A stretch of DNA of 64,000 nucleotides, taken from assembly GCF_040536835.1 (NCBI RefSeq), contig NZ_CP159578.1, positions 3,534,001 to 3,598,000 on the forward strand. Reading direction: 5' to 3'. Each line of letters starts with the position of its first letter. The first letter of the stretch is position 1. The translations under genes were made by a program, and so were the position numbers. This document shows, in pieces, positions 37,348 through 45,837 of this stretch. The notes under the pieces were generated by a model. The model was not told the DNA's origin and ran no database searches. It saw nothing but the letters and a program-made list of their open reading frames with translations. The DNA comes from Salinicola endophyticus (GTDB taxonomy: Bacteria > Pseudomonadota > Gammaproteobacteria > Pseudomonadales > Halomonadaceae).

Positions 37348-37689
37348 GTCGTCGCCTGTGGAAAATCGTATCTATGAAGTCGTCGAATCGATAACGCCGT
37401 CGAATCCGTGAAACGGCCGGCTCACTGCTGCGCACCTTGCCCTGGCACCGGCGCCCATCGTCCGAGGGTTTGGCAATGATCGCTCAGGGAATCAACCGGC
37501 CAACGCTCGTAGCGCGGGGGTCGAATTCCCGAACCGCTCTAGGGTATCAACCCGGCCAGCGCTAGCAGCGCGGGGTTCGAGCGACGACGAGGCTAGGCGC
37601 GCCGGCGCGAATCCGCGCAGTGGACGCGGTTGTCCATGAGCAGGATGAGCGCCGGCGCAACACCGCCTCGTCGAGCGCAGACACGCGCC
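37348..37689. other. 342-base gap between prfB and lysS
   Basis: Holds an imperfect direct repeat (separate entry) and, next to lysS, its minus-strand promoter, which I could not place. The stretch 37590-37680 is GC-rich with no open frame that has a ribosome site. No tRNA cloverleaf could be folded here, although GGGTTCGA resembles a T-arm. Confidence 0.5.
37491..37580. repeat. Imperfect direct repeat with CGCT-NNN-AGCG mini-hairpins
   Basis: Two units of about 35 bases (37491-37525 and 37546-37580) match at roughly four of five positions. Both begin ATCAACC and both contain CGCT, three bases, AGCG followed by CGGGG and TTCGA/TCGAA. This could be a local duplication or a REP-like extragenic element. 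Confidence 0.5.
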
Positions 37690-38788
37690 TTAAAGCCCCT
37701 GTTTCAGGCTCGCCTCGATAAACTGATCCAACTCCCCATCGAGCACCTTCTCGCAGTTGCTCGTCTGCACCCCGGTGCGCAGATCCTTGATCCGCTGGTC
37801 ATCGAGTACGTAGGAGCGGATCTGGCTGCCCCAGCCGATATCGGCCTTGCTGTCCTCGGCCTGCTGCTTGGCGGCATTGCGCTTCTGCATCTCGTGCTCC
37901 CACAGCTTCGCCTTGAGCTGTTTCATGGCGAAGTCGCGGTTGGCGTGCTGGCTACGCTGGCTCTGGCACGCCACCACGATACCGGTGGGCTCGTGGGTGA
38001 TACGCACCGCCGAGTCGGTGGTGTTGACGTGCTGGCCGCCGGCCCCGGAGGAGCGGTAGGTGTCGACACGCAGATCGGACGGGTTGATCTCCACCTCGAA
38101 GTTGTCATCGACCTCCGGGGAGAGAAACACCGAGGCGAACGAGGTGTGCCGGCGCCCGCCGGAGTCGAACGGGCTCTTGCGCACCAGCCGGTGCACGCCG
38201 GTCTCGGTACGCAGCCAGCCGAAGGCGTAATCGCCCTGCACATGCACGGTGGCCGACTTGATGCCCGCGACCTCGCCGGCGGAGACTTCGGTCAGCTCCG
38301 CCTTGAAGCCATGGTGCTCGGCCCAGCGCAGATACATGCGCAGCAGCATGTTGGCCCAGTCCTGGGCCTCGGTGCCACCGGAGCCGGCCTGGATGTCGAG
38401 ATAGGCGTTGTTCTCGTCCATCTCCCCGGCGAACATGCGCCGGAACTCCAGCTTGTCCAGTTGCCCTTCGAGGTAGGCGAGCTCCTTGCGCACCTCATCG
38501 ACGGTGGCATCGTCCTCCTCCATCACCGCCAGCTCGAGCAGCTCGCGGTTGTCGGCCAGGCCGCTGTCCAGGGTATCGATGGTCTCGACCACGGCTTCCA
38601 GCGACGCCCGCTCCTTGCCCAGTTTCTGGGCGTAGTCGGGGTCGTTCCAGACCTCGGGGTTCTCCAGCTCGCGCGAGACTTCTTCTAGCCGATCCTTCTT
38701 CTCGGCATAGTCAAAGATACCCCCTCAGGACGTCTGTCCGTTCGGACAGGTCCTTGATGAGGTTGTTGATCGGATTGATCTCTTGCAT
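37690..38788 (-). CDS. prfB: Peptide chain release factor 2 with programmed +1 frameshift
   Basis: A 365-residue RF2, the same length as in E. coli. The first 25 codons ([20 protein letters not shown]...) run from 38788 to an in-frame TGA at 38713-38711. There the ribosome slips +1 on CTT TGA C and continues as [15 protein letters not shown]. The stimulating internal ribosome site AGGGGG lies just upstream, as in E. coli. The GGQ catalytic motif is in [10 protein letters not shown] near residue 250; the RF2 SPF stop-codon motif appears as [10 protein letters not shown]. Low RF2 favours the shift, so the gene is self-regulated. The stop codon at the shift site does not make this a pseudogene. 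Confidence 0.97.
38711..38725 (-). promoter_or_regulatory. prfB: prfB programmed frameshift site
   Basis: On the minus strand AGGGGG, then TAT CTT TGA C: internal Shine-Dalgarno, slippery CTT and the TGA that RF2 itself reads. The layout is identical to the E. coli site. Confidence 0.95.
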
Positions 38789-39125
38789 GGGACTCCTGCC
38801 ATCATGAGCGTGGGCACCCGCCAGGCCGCACCAACCGCGGAGGCGGCACCCGGCGCCGGGCTGCGCCAAAAGGTCGACTATTGTAGCCAAACGCCGGCAG
38901 AGCGTCATCCCGGCTTCGCCGGCCGGCGTGGTGGCAGTGCGCCAGGGGCGAGGCGCGGGAGCGCACGCGGTAGATAGTTATAACGGTTTCACTATTATTC
39001 ATTTACCCCGGCCGCGAAGGCCCTGCTACCGTCGACGACCATTCGCCACCAACGCTCGACGGCCGCTATCAGACGGTCGTCACCCTATCGTCATGACCAA
39101 CAACAGCTACAAGGAACCCCTGCCG
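38789..39125. other. 337-base divergent region between prfB and the first oppA
   Basis: The left part carries the prfB promoter. The right part, 38971-39005, is a marked AT-rich island (TAGTTATAAC...ACTATTATTC) in an otherwise GC-rich region, with TATTAT at 38993-38998 as a possible -10 for the oppA gene, though its -35 is poor. No gene is seen. Confidence 0.5.
38880..38907 (-). promoter_or_regulatory. prfB: Candidate prfB promoter
   Basis: On the minus strand TGACGC (38907-38902), a 16-base spacer and TACAAT (38885-38880), about 90 bases before the prfB start. The -10 is good, the -35 matches only three of six positions. Confidence 0.4.
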
Positions 39126-40703
39126 ATGCGCTCTCATCCGCTCGCCCTCGCCATCGGTCTGGCCGCCGGCCTGACCTCGCTCTCGCTGCCCGCCGCCACC
39201 TTGCACATGGGGATCTCGGGCGATCCCGCCTCGCTCAGCCCGGCCAAGATCACCGGTGGCGTATGGGAAGAGGACGTATTGCGCGATCTGTTCGAGGGGC
39301 CGATCGCGATCGACGCCGCGGGCCATATCATCCCCGGCGCGGCGAAGAGCTGGGAGGTCTCCGACGACGGCAAGACCTACACCTTCCATCTGCGCGACGG
39401 GCTCGAGTGGTCCGACGGCCAGCCGTTGACCGCCGACGACTTCGTCTTCGCCTATCGTCATCAGGTCGACCCCAAGACCGCCTCCAACTACGCCCACCGC
39501 CTTTACCCGGTGGTCAACGCCCAGGCGATCAACGCCGGCAAGAAGCCGCTCGAGACGCTCGGCGTCGCTTCTCTCGACGATGGCAAGACGCTTCGGATCA
39601 CCCTGAACGAGCCCACGGTCTACTTCCTCAAGACCCTGGTACTGCCGTTCGCCTATCCGATCCCCCAGCATCTCTACACCAAGTACGGCGACGACTGGAG
39701 CGACCCGTCGCATATCGCGGTCAACGGCGCCTTCAAGCCGGTCAAATGGGTCTCCAACACCGAGCTGGAAACGGTCAAGAACGCTCACTTCCATGATGCC
39801 GACAACGTCAGCCTGGATGGCGTCGACTACTATCCGCTGGAGGACAAGGTGGCCGGCATCCAGCGCTTCCGCGCCGGCGAGTTGGACATCCTGCGCGACT
39901 ATCCCGCGGCGCAGTATCCGCGCCTCTCGAAAACGCTTCCCGATGCCACCCACCGCTTCCCCTCACTGGGCACCTACTACTACGTCTACAACCTGCGCGA
40001 CGGCTCGCCGGTGGCCGACAAGCGGGTACGCGAGGCGCTGAGCCTGGCGATCCGCCGCGACGTGATCGCCGAACAGCTGCTCAAGGGCGCGGTCACCGCG
40101 GCCACCTCGCTGGTGCCGCCGGGGACCAGCGACTATCAGGCGCAGTCGCAGCCGGGGCTCGACGCTCCCATCGACACCCGCCTGGACAAGGCCAAGGCAC
40201 TGATGCAAGAGGCCGGCTACGGCCCGGACAAACCGCTGAAGCTGACCCTGCGCTTCAACAGCGGCGATGAGCATCGCCAGATAGCGGTCGCCGTGGCCGC
40301 CATGTGGAAACCGCTGGGGGTCGATGTCGAACTGCGCAACACCGAGGCCAACATCCACTACGCCGACCTGATGCAGGGGGATTTCCAGGTCGCCCGCGCC
40401 GCCTGGATCTCGAGCTACGACGATGCCCAGAACTTCCTCCAGCTGCTCTCCGCCGAGACCAACAATTACGGCGCCTATCACGACGCGCGCTATGACCAGT
40501 TGCTGAGTGAATCGGATCGCGAGCAGGACCCGGCCAAGCGGGCCAAGCTGATGCAGCAGGCCGAGGGGCTGGGGTTGGCCGACTATCCGCTGACGCCGAT
40601 CTACACCTACAGCTCGCGCAACCTGGTGGCGCCAGGGCTCGAAGGCTGGGACGACAACGCCCTCGACATGCACGCCTCGCGCTGGGTGCACAAGCCAGAG
40701 TAA
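39126..40703 (+). CDS. Oligopeptide-binding protein, OppA paralogue 1
   Basis: A 525-residue periplasmic receptor with a signal peptide over about residues 1-23 (MRSHPLALAIGLAAG...LPAA). The cluster C receptor motif is plain: VLRDLFEGP, WEVSDDGKTYTFHLRDG, WSDGQPLTADDFVFAY. The region aligned with the peptide-anchoring Asp419 of E. coli OppA reads AAWISSYDDAQNF, with Ser430 at that place, so the salt bridge to a free amino terminus is lost. It may bind blocked, cyclic or unusual peptides. AAGGA lies ten bases before the ATG. It is the first of four receptor genes feeding one permease. Confidence 0.88.
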   Translation: MRSHPLALAIGLAAGLTSLSLPAATLHMGISGDPASLSPAKITGGVWEEDVLRDLFEGPIAIDAAGHIIPGAAKSWEVSDDGKTYTFHLRDGLEWSDGQPLTADDFVFAYRHQVDPKTASNYAHRLYPVVNAQAINAGKKPLETLGVASLDDGKTLRITLNEPTVYFLKTLVLPFAYPIPQHLYTKYGDDWSDPSHIAVNGAFKPVKWVSNTELETVKNAHFHDADNVSLDGVDYYPLEDKVAGIQRFRAGELDILRDYPAAQYPRLSKTLPDATHRFPSLGTYYYVYNLRDGSPVADKRVREALSLAIRRDVIAEQLLKGAVTAATSLVPPGTSDYQAQSQPGLDAPIDTRLDKAKALMQEAGYGPDKPLKLTLRFNSGDEHRQIAVAVAAMWKPLGVDVELRNTEANIHYADLMQGDFQVARAAWISSYDDAQNFLQLLSAETNNYGAYHDARYDQLLSESDREQDPAKRAKLMQQAEGLGLADYPLTPIYTYSSRNLVAPGLEGWDDNALDMHASRWVHKPE

Positions 40704-40713
40704 GGCTCGCCCG

Positions 40714-40790
40714 CGGCGGCCACGGCGGCCACGGCGGCCACGGCGGCCACGGCGGCCACGGCGGCCACGGCGGCCACGGCGGCCACGGCG
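40714..40790. repeat. 9-bp tandem repeat (CGGCGGCCA), 8.6 copies
   Basis: Eight perfect, uninterrupted copies of CGGCGGCCA and five bases of a ninth, beginning 10 bases after the stop of the first oppA gene. Because the copies are identical it should be unstable in copy number. It is in frame-neutral (multiple of 3) units but lies outside any gene, so it is likely to affect the RNA 3' end rather than a protein. Confidence 0.9.
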
Positions 40791-40894
40791 CTCAAGCGTG
40801 CCGTATCGCCGCCGATAAAGGGAGAGAGTGACGGCAGGACGCGGCGGTGTCGGCGTGACCGGCACCGACCTTCGAACTGCCCCAGGAGAGCGCC

Positions 40895-41587
40895 ATGCGG
40901 CACCTTGCGCCAGCCGTCACCCAGCCGCATCGCGCCACCCGTTTCTACCTCTCTCGTGCCCGCTCCGCCTGTCTCTGCCTGCTCGTGCTCGTCGCACTGA
41001 CGCCCACCGGTTCAGCCCGGGCGGGTACCCTGGGCCAGGGCGACTGGCTGCTGCGTGGCGTGGTGCTAGGCAGTCATGCCACCCAGGTCCACTCGACGAT
41101 CTCGACCATCGGCGGCGAGGTCGAGATCGCCTCCCGCGTTCAGCCGGGCGTCGACATCAGCTACTTCCTGAGCGAGCGCTGGGCGCTCCAGTTCACCGGC
41201 GGCGTCTCGCGCACGCACTACCGAGTACGCGACTCGCTGATCGGCGACTTCGACGTCGGTCGTGTCGACAGCTACAGCGCGACACTCTCGTTGCAGCACC
41301 ACTTCCCCTCGTGGGGTGCACTGACGCCCTACCTCGGCGCCGGTCTCTACCACGCCCGCGAGCGGCGTGTCGAACCCGCGGCCGGCATTCCCGATTTCTC
41401 GGTCGAGCCGGTCAGCGGTCCCCTGCTGGTGGCCGGCGCCAACTATCATGTGAGTGGTGACTGGTTCGTCAGTGCCAGCCTGCACTATCTGAAGGTGCCC
41501 ACCTATCGTTTCGAAGGCGACGGGTTCAGCAGCGAGCTGCGGGCCAATATCTGGACGCTCGGCGCCGGGTTCGGCTACCGCTTCTGA
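40895..41587 (+). CDS. OmpW-family outer-membrane beta-barrel protein
   Basis: A 230-residue protein with a long basic N-terminus and a hydrophobic signal (LCLLVLVALTPTG...ARA) that is cut near residue 43. The mature part is an eight-strand barrel of the OmpW/AlkL type: GDWLLRGVVLG at the start, TPYLGAGLYHA, LYLSVSLHYL-like strands, and the ending WTLGAGFGYRF whose terminal Phe is the assembly signal. Members let small hydrophobic or charged molecules pass the outer membrane. Placed inside the peptide-receptor locus, it could open a path across the outer membrane. Confidence 0.85.
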   Translation: MRHLAPAVTQPHRATRFYLSRARSACLCLLVLVALTPTGSARAGTLGQGDWLLRGVVLGSHATQVHSTISTIGGEVEIASRVQPGVDISYFLSERWALQFTGGVSRTHYRVRDSLIGDFDVGRVDSYSATLSLQHHFPSWGALTPYLGAGLYHARERRVEPAAGIPDFSVEPVSGPLLVAGANYHVSGDWFVSASLHYLKVPTYRFEGDGFSSELRANIWTLGAGFGYRF

Positions 41588-41627
41588 CACGGCCGGGCCG
41601 GCGCGACCCGGGAAGGAAGGCGACACC

Positions 41628-42821
41628 ATGCACATGATCGACGATGCTCTGCTCACGGCGACGCTGAGCCGCGCCGCCTTCCTGCTGGTGTTCTTGACGG
41701 TGGTACTGAGTCAGCCCAGCGAGCGCTTCCTGTGGCACTGGCTGGCCGCACTCATCGGCTCCTCGCTGGGGGCGGCGCTGATGACCCAATTCCCGGCCAG
41801 CGGCGAACCCAGCCTGACGCTCAGCCTGATCACCTATTTTCTCTTCATGCTCAGCCTGGTCTGCTCCTGGAGCGGCGTACGGCTGTTCTATCGGCGGCGC
41901 ATCGACCCGCGCCTGCTGGGTGCCATGCTGACGCTTCCCCTGTTGCTTTTCGCGGTGCTCGACCTGTGTCAGGTGGCACTGAACTATCGCCGCCTGGTCA
42001 TCGCCCTGGTCTGTACGCTCCCGGCCTGCCTGACGGTGTTCGAGATCGTCAGGCCCGCCTCGGCACGGCTGTTCTCGCCGATCGTCGTGGCGCTGGCGTT
42101 TACCGCCTACGCCGTAGCCCTGGTCGGTACCGCCGTGGCGCTGGCGCTGGACCTCACGCTGCCCACGCTGGAGGCGGTCAATTATCCCTCCTTCGCCGTC
42201 GACCGGGTCGCCAGTATCCTGGTCTACTTCGGCTATATCGCCATGGCCGGCGAGCGCGCCAACCGCGCCCTGCGCCAGCAGGCCGAGACCGACCAGCTCA
42301 CCGGGCTGGCCAACCGCCACGGCGCCCAGCGCGCGCTGGACCGGCTGGAGGCGGCACGCACGACAGGCGCCGAGGGTACTCGCTCAGCCGTGCTGCTGGC
42401 GGATATCGACCACTTCAAGCGCATCAACGATACCTACGGCCACGAGGTAGGCGACAGCGTGATCGTCACGGTCGCCGCACGCCTGCGCGGGGCCATACGC
42501 GATGGGGACGTGGCGGTGCGCTGGGGCGGCGAGGAGTTCCTGGTGTTGCTGCCCGGGACAGATATCGCGGCGGCGCAGGCGATCGCCGAGCGCCTGCGCG
42601 ACGCGGTGATATGCACCCCGCTGCACGCCGCCGGGCATGATATCCCGGTGACACTGTCGATCGGCATCGCCGAGGCGTCACCGGAGGGCGAGACGCTCAG
42701 CGCGACCATCGTCAGTGCCGACCGCGCGCTCTACCGCGCCAAGCGCAAGGGCCGTGACCGTATCTGCGTCGACGCCGCCGAGCAGAGCGACAGCGCCATG
42801 CTGACTCGCCCCATGTCTTGA
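41628..42821 (+). CDS. Membrane-bound diguanylate cyclase (GGDEF)
   Basis: A 397-residue protein. Residues 5-205 hold about six hydrophobic segments, a MASE-like sensor part that I cannot name. The GGDEF domain follows (QQAETDQLTGLANRHGAQRAL onward). The active site reads RWGGEEFLVLLPG, a functional GGEEF. The allosteric inhibition site RxxD is present as RDGD five residues before it. It makes c-di-GMP from two GTP and is probably inhibited by its product. It sits between receptor genes 1 and 2 of the peptide-uptake locus. Confidence 0.92.
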   Translation: MHMIDDALLTATLSRAAFLLVFLTVVLSQPSERFLWHWLAALIGSSLGAALMTQFPASGEPSLTLSLITYFLFMLSLVCSWSGVRLFYRRRIDPRLLGAMLTLPLLLFAVLDLCQVALNYRRLVIALVCTLPACLTVFEIVRPASARLFSPIVVALAFTAYAVALVGTAVALALDLTLPTLEAVNYPSFAVDRVASILVYFGYIAMAGERANRALRQQAETDQLTGLANRHGAQRALDRLEAARTTGAEGTRSAVLLADIDHFKRINDTYGHEVGDSVIVTVAARLRGAIRDGDVAVRWGGEEFLVLLPGTDIAAAQAIAERLRDAVICTPLHAAGHDIPVTLSIGIAEASPEGETLSATIVSADRALYRAKRKGRDRICVDAAEQSDSAMLTRPMS

Positions 42822-43025
42822 TCCGCGCGCGCCCGCCACAGCCATCCCCGCGGCCCTCGCCGCATGCAGCCCGGCCTGCTATGCATGAGATGAAAGACAC
42901 CATCGAGCATTTGAATTAGACGCGCTGAGCCGATCGCGCGAAGGTGTCGTATCGGCCGCTCGCTGGGCACTGTTCGAGAAACCCCGTGCGCGCCACAACA
43001 ACAAACACATTCGGAGACATCGTCG

Positions 43026-44624
43026 ATGCCCTTCCCCGCTCTTCCCCGCGGCTTCTACGCCGTCAGTGCCCTCGCGCTCGCCATCGGCAGCCTCGCCGCC
43101 CCGGCCCAGGCCGAGACGCTCAATATCGGTGTCATCGGTGAGCTCGCCTCCTTCGATACCTCGCAGGTCTCCGGCGGCACCTGGGAGTCGGACATTCTGA
43201 TGGATGTCTTCGAAGGTCTGGTCAAGCAGTCGGCCGATGGCGAAGTGCTGCCGGGCATGGCAACGCGCTGGGAGGTCTCCGATGACGGCAGGACCTATAC
43301 CTTCCATCTGCGTGACAACGCCAAGTGGTCGGACGGCGAGCCGGTCACCGCCGAGGACTTCGTGTTCGGCTGGCAGCACCTGCTGGCGCCCAAGAACGCC
43401 TCCAAGTACGCCTATATGCTCTACCCGATCGCCAACGCCGAGGCGATCAACACCGGCAAGCAGCCGGCCGAGAGCCTGGGCGCTAAATCGCTGGATGATG
43501 GCAAGACCCTCGAGGTGACGCTCAACCAGGCCACACCCTATTTCCTGCAACTGCTGACCCACTACACCGCCTATCCGGTGCCCAAGCATCTGGTCGACAA
43601 GTACGGTCGCGACTGGGTCAAGATGGACCATATCGCCACCAATGGCGCCTTCCATCCGGTGCAGTGGGTGTCGCAGTCACGCATCAGCGTCGAGAAGAGC
43701 TCGACCTACTACGCTGCCGACGAAGTCGCACTGGATGGCGTCAACTACTACACCACCGAGGATCGCAACGCCGGCATCTCGCGTTTCCGCGCCGGCGAGC
43801 TGGACGTGCTGCGCGAATATCCCTCCAGCCGCTACCAGTGGCTCAAGGAGAACCTGCCCAAGGCCACCCACATGGGGCCCTACCTCGGTAACTATTACTA
43901 CGTATTCAACATGCGCGACGGCCGGCCGACCGCAGATCCGAAGGTAAGGGAAGCGCTCAATCTGGCCATTCGCCGCGAGGTTCTGGCCAAGCAGATCATG
44001 GCCGGCACCTTTCTGCCCGCCTTCGCCTTCGTGCCGCCTGGGGTCAGCCACTATCAGCATCAGCCGGTACCGTTCAAGGAAATGTCGATCGACGAACGCA
44101 TGGCCAAGGCCAAGGCGCTGCTCGAAGAGGCCGGCTACGGCCCCGACCATCCGCTGACACTGCGGCTGCGCTACAACACCAGCGACGAGCACAAGAAGAT
44201 CGCCATCGCCGTGGCGGCGATGTGGAAGCCGCTCGGCGTCGACGTGCAGATGCAACAGGCCGAGGCCACCGTCCACTATCAGTCCATCGCCCAGGGCGAC
44301 TTCGATGTCGCCCGCGCCGCATGGGTCGCCGACTACAACGACGCCGAGAACTTCCTCACCCTGCTGCATACCGGGGTAGGCAACAACTATGGCGCCTACT
44401 CCAACCCCACCTACGACAAGCTGATGGATCAGGCGGCGCAGACCCTGGATCTGGATGCGCGCGAGACACTGCTCGAAAAGGCAGAACAGACCGCCATGGA
44501 CGACAACGCCGTCGCCCCGCTGCTGTTCTACGTCACACGCAATCTGGTCAATCCCGAACTCCAGGGCTGGCAGGACAACGCGATGGACAACCATCCGTCG
44601 CGCTGGGTGAGCTTCAAGGACTGA
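43026..44624 (+). CDS. Oligopeptide-binding protein, OppA paralogue 2
   Basis: A 532-residue periplasmic receptor. The signal peptide spans residues 1-32, ending AAPAQAE. Family motifs are DILMDVFEGLVKQ, WEVSDDGRTYTFHLRDN and KWSDGEPVTAEDFVFGW. The anchor segment reads RAAWVADYNDAENF, with Asp436 conserved, so a free peptide amino terminus can be held as in E. coli OppA. It is the most OppA-like of the four. The start at 43026 puts the signal at the right place. The NlpC/P60 peptidase gene follows by 31 bases and is probably co-transcribed with it. Confidence 0.9.
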   Translation: MPFPALPRGFYAVSALALAIGSLAAPAQAETLNIGVIGELASFDTSQVSGGTWESDILMDVFEGLVKQSADGEVLPGMATRWEVSDDGRTYTFHLRDNAKWSDGEPVTAEDFVFGWQHLLAPKNASKYAYMLYPIANAEAINTGKQPAESLGAKSLDDGKTLEVTLNQATPYFLQLLTHYTAYPVPKHLVDKYGRDWVKMDHIATNGAFHPVQWVSQSRISVEKSSTYYAADEVALDGVNYYTTEDRNAGISRFRAGELDVLREYPSSRYQWLKENLPKATHMGPYLGNYYYVFNMRDGRPTADPKVREALNLAIRREVLAKQIMAGTFLPAFAFVPPGVSHYQHQPVPFKEMSIDERMAKAKALLEEAGYGPDHPLTLRLRYNTSDEHKKIAIAVAAMWKPLGVDVQMQQAEATVHYQSIAQGDFDVARAAWVADYNDAENFLTLLHTGVGNNYGAYSNPTYDKLMDQAAQTLDLDARETLLEKAEQTAMDDNAVAPLLFYVTRNLVNPELQGWQDNAMDNHPSRWVSFKD

Positions 44625-44655
44625 GCGCACGCGCGCCGAATCGGGGGAACCGAGC

Positions 44656-45591
44656 ATGCCGCGTATCGCTGTCTCCGTCGCCGGCCTGTGGCGCTCGCCG
44701 CAGGCGCCCCGCACCCTCGATGCCCCGGCGCTGGCGGCGCCGGTCCAGCTCGAGCGCTGGCTGGCGGCACTCGATGACGACACCCGCCTGACGCTGTGCC
44801 GCGACAAGCTGCTGGTCAGCCAGGTGCTGTTCGATACCCCGGTGCAAGTGCTCGAGCGCGCCACCGACGCCGCTGGCCGCGAGTGGTGCCGGGTGGTGGT
44901 GCCGAGCCAGACGAGCGCCCTCGATCCGCGCGGCTACCCCGGCTGGCTGCCGGCGGCGCAGCTCGCCGAGGACGTCGACGAGGCAGAGGGTGGCGTCGAG
45001 GGCGAGGTGGTGGTCACGGCGCCACGCACGGAGCTGGTGGTGACGTCACCGCAACGCGGCCGACCCGAGGCCGACCGGCTGGCACTGAGCTTTATGACCC
45101 GGCTGCGTCGGCTGGCCGTGACGCCGACACACGTCGAGGTGATCTCGCCGCTGGGCCGCGGCTGGCTGCCACGCAACAGCGTACGGCTGGCGGAGACCCC
45201 GCTGCCCGCGGACGCCGCCACCCTGACCCGACTGGGCCGCCACTTCGAGGGGCTGCGCTATCTGTGGGCGGGCAATTCGAGCTTCGGCTATGACTGCTCG
45301 GGGCTGGTGCACAGCCTGTTCGCGGCGGTCGGGATCGCGCTGCCGCGGGACGCCGGCGATCAGCTCGCCAGCGGCACACCGGTCGCCCTGGAGGCGCGCC
45401 GCGCCGGCGATCTGCTCTACTTCGAGAAGCCGGGTGCCAGCGGGCGCCTGGTGGTCGACCACGTGGGGCTCTATCTGGGTGACGACACCCTGCTCCACGC
45501 GCCGACTAACAACGCCCGCGTCGAGCGCCGCCGGCTCAGCGGCAGCCACTACGCCGAGCAATTGTGTGCGGTACGCCGCCACCTCGGCTGA
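44656..45591 (+). CDS. NlpC/P60 cysteine peptidase, YkfC-like (murein peptide hydrolase)
   Basis: A 311-residue peptidase of family C40. Residues 20-190 look like two SH3b domains (GYPGWLPAAQLAED and GRGWLPRNSVRLAE). The catalytic domain follows with Cys214 in GYDCSGL, His269 in VDHVGLYLG and His281 in LLHAPT. There is no signal peptide, so it should be cytoplasmic, like YkfC of Bacillus, which cuts gamma-D-Glu-Lys/diaminopimelate bonds in imported cell-wall peptides. Position after receptor 2 and before receptors 3 and 4 supports that role. Confidence 0.88.
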   Translation: MPRIAVSVAGLWRSPQAPRTLDAPALAAPVQLERWLAALDDDTRLTLCRDKLLVSQVLFDTPVQVLERATDAAGREWCRVVVPSQTSALDPRGYPGWLPAAQLAEDVDEAEGGVEGEVVVTAPRTELVVTSPQRGRPEADRLALSFMTRLRRLAVTPTHVEVISPLGRGWLPRNSVRLAETPLPADAATLTRLGRHFEGLRYLWAGNSSFGYDCSGLVHSLFAAVGIALPRDAGDQLASGTPVALEARRAGDLLYFEKPGASGRLVVDHVGLYLGDDTLLHAPTNNARVERRRLSGSHYAEQLCAVRRHLG

Positions 45592-45615
45592 GTGCGCCGC
45601 CGCAAGCAGACCCCG

Positions 45616-45721
45616 GAGAGCCCTCAGCGCTGTATGTATAGAGAGCCCTCAGCGCGATAGAGAGCCCTCAGCGCGATAGAGAGCCCTCAGCGCTGTATCG
45701 ATAGAGAGCCTCAGCGCTATC
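45616..45721. repeat. Five tandem units beginning GAGAGCCCTCAGCGC, alternating 25/19/19/25/18 bases
   Basis: Units 45616-45640, 45641-45659, 45660-45678, 45679-45703 and 45704-45721 share GAGAGCCCTCAGCGC (the last lacks one C) and differ in their tails: TGTATGTATA or TGTATCGATA in the long ones, GATA in the short ones. It lies between the peptidase stop and receptor 3. Confidence 0.85.
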
Positions 45722-45837
45722 GAGTGCCGGCATCTCCGGGATGACATAGGATCGAGACGGGTAGGACGTCCATGCAACGCGCCCGGGCGGCGCAGCCCCG
45801 AACGCTGCGCCTCGCATAACAACACAAGGACTCGATC

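Noticed and set aside
37540..37590. tRNA gene suggested by GGGGTTCGAG
   Set aside because: No matching acceptor, D or anticodon arms can be paired around it; it is part of an imperfect direct repeat.
38711..38788. prfB as a broken gene because of the in-frame TGA
   Set aside because: The stop codon is the programmed frameshift site, and the product is full length after the shift.
45616..45721. CRISPR-like array
   Set aside because: Units are contiguous with no spacers of constant size, and there are no cas genes.
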